A stretch of 64,000 nt of DNA from Botryosphaeria dothidea (taxonomy: Eukaryota; Ascomycota; Dothideomycetes; Botryosphaeriales; Botryosphaeriaceae). Below are positions 58,961 through 64,000 of the stretch, piece by piece (the stretch's first letter is position 1; each line of letters begins with the position of its first letter). Below the pieces are notes generated by a model. It searched no databases. It saw nothing but the letters and a program-made list of their open reading frames with translations, and had not been told where the DNA came from. Location: contig WWBZ02000016.1 of NCBI GenBank assembly GCA_011503125.2, positions 682,001-746,000 of the forward strand. The letters run 5' to 3'. The position numbers and the translations under genes are program-made.

Positions 58961-60203
58961 GATGTAGAGTCAAGTGCCTTCAAGCGCCGTACTCGACGGC
59001 ATTGTGCGGTTGCAAGTGCATATATATCCATGGCGGGCTTTCAATGGGGCAAACTGCTATCTTCCGCCTCTAGGCGTCATCTGAGTGCCAAGCGGTGTTG
59101 TCGAGGTGCAGTCTGTTTAAATTCCTTGGGAGGTTGGGGAATTGGACAGGATAGACAGGTCCAAGCAGGGTAACCTACGGCCAAGACCAGATGTTTGGAC
59201 ACAAACCCTACCACCTTCCTATCGGGGAATGGTCGCGTCTTGGACTTGAGCAGTGCAGGCTTTTTGCCAAGTGCAGACACGAAAATATCTCCCCAACTGT
59301 GCGACTGAAGGATCTCGAGTACAAATGGCGGCATGGGTCCTTCAGCACGACCTGCCCTTCAAGGAACCCAGAATCCTTCCGGACTGAGGTGGAGTTGCTG
59401 GCGGCCATTTGGAAAGATACGTAGGATGCCACTTAAAAGAGACGCTGAAGCCTGCAGTCAATGATATTGCAGTGTGGAAGCGGTGGTATGAGCAGGAGAA
59501 GGTTTGAGGAAGGTTTGTTGTGGTGTTTCCTTCTCATTGTGCTTAATTCAGCAAGACTGGAACCAGCTGACCACCGTCGTCTTTTTTCCGTCCCGAGGAT
59601 TTGATATCCTGCAGTATGTTGCTTTCTGGATATCTTGCGCAAGATCGCAACGGGAAAGTGACAGCTGTGTACATCATGACACCGAACTCTATCCTTGCCT
59701 GATGTCAGCTCGGCGAGAACTATTGCGGAACGCCACCATGTCGCCGAGCAGATGAAGTTGGTCATTGACAACAACCACAACCAAGCCACGAGCTGTACGT
59801 TTAGTTTTCACTGCGAGAAACGGTCACTGGGAAGCTGCCCATTGTCGCAGCGGAGCAGTATGGGTAGGATGCTTCTTTTCGCGATCCGGATGTGTTTTGC
59901 GCGACGGAGGAGGAAGTGGGGTAGGCAGAAGCAGGGTGCAAAAGATGCGCTGACTCACGAAGGGCGTCAGTGAAGCTTTGATTTGACGTGGCCAAAGAAG
60001 TTTGTGCGATGTTGTGCTGGAGAAGGAGCGGCGTTCGCGGCCCCGGAAGCGACAAAGACCCCGGCCTGCCACCGTCACACCCGACCCGACCCGATAACAT
60101 CAACACCACACAGCCTCCTCGTCACCTCATCCATCAGCCTCGACTCGCTCTGGTTGGCAACCCTGCTTTGCACATGGGCGACTGGTAGGACAGGACTTTT
60201 AGA

Positions 60204-60219
60204 TTGCGTGGGGAAGCTT
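60204..60219 (+). repeat. 16-bp direct repeat, copy 1
   Basis: TTGCGTGGGGAAGCTT, identical to 60461-60476 in the same orientation. Confidence 0.85.
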
Positions 60220-60460
60220 CGGAGTGGAAGAAAGAGCCCAGGGACGCCGCTGCCTGATTCGTTCAATACGATATCATTTCATATACTTTCCGTCGTGACC
60301 GTTGCCAACGACTGTGCGCCCTTGCGCCCTGCCTCATGCACAACATGCTCGACCCGCTGGACAACAATGAGCTCACCAACACCTCCAAATGCTCATTTCC
60401 TCGCAGCACCATCGCACACTATTGATTTCAACTCCCCCCGCGGTCAAACGGATCGTGTGG

Positions 60461-60476
60461 TTGCGTGGGGAAGCTT
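60461..60476 (+). repeat. 16-bp direct repeat, copy 2
   Basis: TTGCGTGGGGAAGCTT, identical to 60204-60219. Lies in the upstream region of the FAD oxidoreductase. Confidence 0.85.
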
Positions 60477-60684
60477 TGCGCAAGGTTTAGCCAACGCAGG
60501 AACAACCACCAACCTTCCGCCTTGGCCAAGGCAAAAATGGAAATCTCGCGGAATAGCGCGGAGCTTGCCATGACAGTGGACCAAATAACATCTTGGAAGG
60601 CAGAGATAAATACTGTTGCACTTCGCCACTATTTCTCCGTCAACCTTTCCGCTCCTTTTCTTCAACCACAATCGTTTACCCACC

Positions 60685-62181
60685 ATGAAGCTCAGCTTCG
60701 CAATCGTCGCCGCCCTGGCCTCCGCGGTCTCGGCTTTTCCCAACGGCAAGTACCGCTTCAAACCGGAAGACATCATTGAACGTGATGTCGTCGTCCTCGG
60801 TGGAGGTGCCGCCGGTACATACGCAGCTATTCGTGTCCGTGACTCTGGCAAGAGTGTTATTGTCATTGAGAAGGACGTCCGCCTTGTAAGCGCCCTTTCC
60901 TCTCTGTTCCCGCTTCTTTTACTCATATGATCGTTCCAGGGTGGACATGTCCACACTTACTCACCTCCTGGGTCCCCGGTCGCGCTCGATTTTGGTGTCC
61001 TTGCCTACCTCGAACTTCCCGGAGTGCGTGACTTCTTCGCCCGCTTCGGAATTGACCTCACGCCTGCACCCAACCCAGGATTCCAGACGCAATATGTTGA
61101 CTTCTCGACTGGCCTTCCCGTCACTTCTGGGAACAGTGTTGAAGCTGCCGCCAATCCCCAGGCTCTGCAGCAGGCTCTTGGGACCTACGGACAGCTGGCA
61201 GCTCAGTACGTAAACCTTACTTTCCCTTCCCTTAGCCAGCTCCCTCTTGGAGCGGACATTCCTGAGGACCTACTCCTGCCCTTCGGCGACTTCATCAAAA
61301 AGTACAACCTCCAAGCCGCCCTTCCGACCATTTGGACCTTCGTCACCTACACCGGCGACGTCCTCCGAGAGCCTACAGCCTACATTCTCAATCAGTTCAG
61401 CGCCGTCCACCTCAACGCTTCCGCAAACCAAGGCCTTCTGCTGCCCTCCACGCTCAACAACAGCGTCCTCTACGACAAAGCCGCCCAATTCCTCGGCCCG
61501 GACATCCTCTTCTCCTCCACCGTCGTGCACGCCAAGCGCACCGACACCTCTGTGACCCTCGAAGTCAACAGCGGCGGCTGCCCCAAGCTCATCAAAGCCA
61601 AGAAGCTCATCGTCACCATCCCGCCCCTCCCCTCCATCCTGGCGCCCCTGCGCCCCGACGAGCGCGAACTCTCCGTCTTCGCGCGCTGGGTCCACCAGGC
61701 CGGCTACGTCGGCGTCCTCGCCAACACCGGCCTGCCCGACGGCCTCGAGCTCATCAACGCCGTCCCGGACTCCTCTCCGCGCACCCTCAACCTGCCGGGC
61801 CGCGGCGGCGCCTCGTACGTCTGGAACTTCGTCTTCTCGGCCCTGCCGGGCCTGTACCGCACCAACGTCGTCGGCAAGCCCGACCTCACCGCCGATGGCG
61901 CGAAGGCGCTCGTGTCCGAGGCCTTTGCCGAGATCGCCGCCGCAGGCACCTTCAACGTCACCGAGCCGGTGTGGCTGGCGTTTGGCGACCATACGCCGTT
62001 GCAGTTGCGTGCGTCGGCGAAGGGGACTGCGACAGGGTTCTATCAGCAGGCCTTTTTGTTGAATGGGTATAAGAGCACTTTCTACGCAGGCGCGGCGTGG
62101 GCGAGTGATTATACGAGTGTGCATTGGACGTACTTGGAGAGCGTTATTCTGCCGTTGGTGTTCAAAGCTCTGGAGAGTTGA
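60685..62181 (+). CDS. Secreted FAD-dependent amine-oxidase-like oxidoreductase
   Basis: Two exons (60685-60885, 60940-62181) give 480 aa. A signal peptide (MKLSFAIVAALASAVSAFP) precedes the FAD dinucleotide-binding motif VVVLGGGAAGTYAAIRV and the VIVIEKD strand end. GGHVHTYSPPGSPVALDFGV after the intron is the amine-oxidase-type GGR/H loop. KLIVTIPPLPSIL fits the second conserved strand of the fold. The C-terminal GAAWASDYTSVHWTYLESV replaces the usual FAD-contacting G-E-x. Fungal relatives are often labelled beta-cyclopiazonate dehydrogenase-like, but no biosynthetic neighbours (PKS, NRPS, prenyltransferase) are present here, so the substrate is open. A secreted flavin oxidase would release H2O2. 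Confidence 0.88.
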
Positions 62182-62704
62182 GTGTTCGCGCCGGATGAGC
62201 TGTCTGATTTGTTGAAAGCGTTGGTAATGTAATGGTATTAATGGCGTGGACGGTTGAGCAGGTAGATCATATTCGTTAATGATTGTGGGAATGTTTTTCA
62301 TTGGAGATTATGGAAGCTAGCTAGCTAGCCGGTTTGTAAAGACTGCTGCGTCTATCACCTGCTTGCTTGCGGTGTACGACGGTATGTTCAGTTTGGGACC
62401 ATAACATCAACATCAAGTAGGACTCAAAGTTTCTTGTGATCAGGCTGCGCCTCAATGCTGTTGAAATGAGTGATTCAAATAGCCAAGACTGTTGGTTCGG
62501 GCAGGCGCTCAGAGCATGGCGAGCTGTTAGAATGTGCGTTCTTCTCGGAGAATAATGTAAATATGGGTCTACATAGCCACGTCACCATTTACCTTTCATC
62601 TCTCTACTGAGTTCTCTTTATTTTGGATCTCTTATTTTCCTCGTCAGAATTCAGTCCAAAAGATATAACTTTGTATTCATCTGGTCAACTTTCCTTCATC
62701 CGAA
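62182..62704. other. Spacer between FAD oxidoreductase and second HET pseudogene
   Basis: 523 bp, AT-rich towards its end (62520-62700), which probably corresponds to the former HET promoter and leader. No gene seen. Confidence 0.45.
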
Positions 62705-64000
62705 ATGTCCATCAATATTCAAGCGCGGATTTCCCACGAACAAATTTATCTCTGCCATAGATGCGCTTCATTCGCACGTGAATGGAAGGAAGATTCCTTG
62801 GGTGTTGAACACGTTGAGATTGATTGGGACTTCAGCATTTTTCAAGAAGATTGCAGAATTTGCTGCGTTTTCAACCACACTCACCCGCCCGAATTCGCTC
62901 CGCAGCAGCAATTTCTCAGGCTCAACATCGAGAGAGTCGATTATTACCGCACCTCAATTCTTCATAATCGTCGTAAATTGGGCATTCTCAGGGAACAGGG
63001 TTATATGCTGGATCGATACGTCATTGAAGAAAGAACAGTATGCCGGCCCACTTCGGCCTGGAATCTCTCCGCCCAATACGTTGATTTTGCGGCACTGAGG
63101 TCTTGGATCCGAACATGCCATAGACTTCATAAGCACTAACTTTCTCCACAGAAAATCGACAGCATGAGGCTGATAGATGTCAAGACCAGAGATATTGTCG
63201 AAGCAAAGCTGGGCATGCGATATGCCGCTCTATCTTATGTCTGGGGTGCCAAATCCGAAACACTGGAGGTTCTTGGAAACCTACCCGACGGTCTTCCGAG
63301 GACAATCGAGGATAGCATACAAGCAACTGCCCAATTGGAAATTGAATACCTATAGATTGGCCGGTATTGCATTTGGCAGACTCACGCGGAAGAAAAGGCA
63401 GCCCAACAGACCTCGGGTTTCTCCGTGGTCTGTTGTGGAGAATGGAATGTCCTGCTCAGAGGTGCAATCACTTCCCAAGTTGGACTTGGGCAGAGTGGGA
63501 TGGCCCTTATCAAGGTAATTACAACGGCCTCATCGACAACGTCACAATCTCAGTGGAGCTAGCCCCATACTTGCAGCCCAATGAGGGTTTCACAGCTACA
63601 CCTCTCGATGGATCTCCGTTTGGGCGGATTATTCCCATCCAGGCCTTACAGAACGCTTTGAAGGATGAGCCCCGTCTGAGGCTTTCAGTCCGCTATCTAC
63701 ACATAAAAGCACCTGCGTTTCGGTTCAAGTTTGACGGAAAGGGTGATCCTTGGTATATCGACAATCTCTACAACGCCCATAGAGTGCTGAGCCTCTGGCT
63801 GTGCCACCGCGGAGCCTTTTCATTCATATACCGTCAGTACCATGAGTACATAAGTCTCCAAAGGAAGAAGCTAGCCATTTGTGACTACTCTTGTTCCGTT
63901 CCTGATCAGGCTGGGATCATTAACGGCGACGCCCCTTGCTTGACCTTAGGAGTCTGGCTCGGATTGATATGCCGGAGGTCGAGTGAGGAGTACCTCTTCT
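62705..64000 (+). pseudogene. Second HET-domain gene, disrupted and internally deleted; runs off the window
   Basis: Begins MSINIQARISHEQIYLCHRC with a Cys-rich N-terminal module (EDCRICCVFNHTHPPEF). An in-frame TAA near 63137 follows LRSWIRTCHRLHKH. The same frame resumes RLIDVKTRDIVEAK, YAALSYVWGAKSE and LPRTIEDSIQATAQL, and then a TAG at 63353-63355 replaces the Trp of YLW-x-DRYCIWQ. After IGRYCIWQTHAEEK the sequence jumps, with a frame change, to GFLRGLLWRMECPAQRCNHF and PSWTWAEWDGPYQG, which normally lie well downstream. The middle of the HET domain, including RGWTxQE, is therefore deleted. The C-terminal region continues to the window edge. The lesions are of the same kinds as in the HET gene at 13.8 kb. 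Confidence 0.9.

Larger units (their letters stand above)
58961..60684. promoter_or_regulatory. Intergenic region between divergent aminopeptidase and FAD-oxidoreductase genes
   Basis: 1.7 kb. A perfect 16-bp direct repeat TTGCGTGGGGAAGCTT occurs at 60204-60219 and 60461-60476, 480 and 224 bp before the oxidoreductase start, a candidate regulator site. The leader just before 60685 is pyrimidine-rich. No gene recognised. Confidence 0.5.

Noticed and set aside
60685..62181. A secondary-metabolite cluster around the beta-cyclopiazonate dehydrogenase-like enzyme
   Set aside because: Neighbours are an aminopeptidase and a HET pseudogene; no PKS, NRPS or prenyltransferase genes are in the window.
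61270..62301. 343-codon minus-strand frame
   Set aside because: Antisense to the FAD oxidoreductase; composition Gly/Glu/Val-rich with no motif.
1..64000. CRISPR arrays, rRNA genes, operons with ribosome-binding sites
   Set aside because: No regularly spaced repeats or rRNA sequence were seen; intron-rich genes show a eukaryotic nuclear genome, where such features are not expected.

Overview
This window is nuclear DNA from a filamentous ascomycete (Pezizomycotina). The evidence is many 50-65 bp introns with GT...AG ends and CTAAC/CTGAC branch sites, and gene families typical of moulds: HET-domain proteins, a SesB-type hydrolase-NACHT-ankyrin NLR, a fungal-rhodopsin-domain membrane protein, a laccase, MFS transporters, an S10 carboxypeptidase and an M28 aminopeptidase. 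The species cannot be named from the sequence. All calls come from reading translated exons; splice sites were chosen so that frames and conserved motifs join. No database was searched.

Layout. 0-1.9 kb: secreted serine carboxypeptidase (minus, 3' end outside the window) with an 8-nt microexon, then about 5.7 kb without a recognisable gene. 7.6-13.5 kb: chitin-binding-domain/laccase fusion, SLC35-type transporter and Gfo/Idh/MocA oxidoreductase, all plus strand. 13.8-16.3 kb: broken HET gene. 16.7-18.5 kb: fumarylacetoacetase-family enzyme fused to a degenerate alpha/beta-hydrolase. 21.5-22.8 kb: cAMP-receptor-like 7TM receptor. 25.8-37.8 kb: a dense metabolic block (Dal5-type MFS permease, beta-carbonic anhydrase, SSADH-like aldehyde dehydrogenase, short-chain dehydrogenase, sugar-porter MFS, cyclase-family hydrolase) with two shared divergent promoters and one convergent 3' pair. 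39.5-42.1 kb: rhodopsin-domain protein and Hsp31/DJ-1 protein, tail to tail. 42.2-45.7 kb: orphan ORFs and a frameshifted SRPK-like kinase. 46.3 kb: a solo LTR with target-site duplication. 47.0-56.5 kb: an NLR gene split by a 5.35-kb Ty1/copia retrotransposon. 57.3-62.2 kb: M28 aminopeptidase and a secreted FAD oxidoreductase. 62.7 kb to the end: a second broken HET gene.

Main theme. Most metabolic genes read through cleanly, but every full HET or NLR incompatibility-type gene here is broken. The NLR and both HET genes carry in-frame TAG/TAA codons, each one C-to-T or G-to-A transition from a Gln or Trp codon. The copia element has nine internal stops of the same kind in one otherwise unshifted frame. 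This looks like RIP-type (repeat-induced point) mutation. The HET genes also carry a 17-bp tandem duplication, a 1-nt insertion and an internal deletion.

The most unusual intact genes are the FAH/pseudo-hydrolase fusion, in which the positions aligning with the hydrolase Ser and His are replaced, and the tandem chitin-binding/laccase fusion. The ALDH-SDR-transporter-cyclase block is a candidate uncharacterised catabolic cluster.
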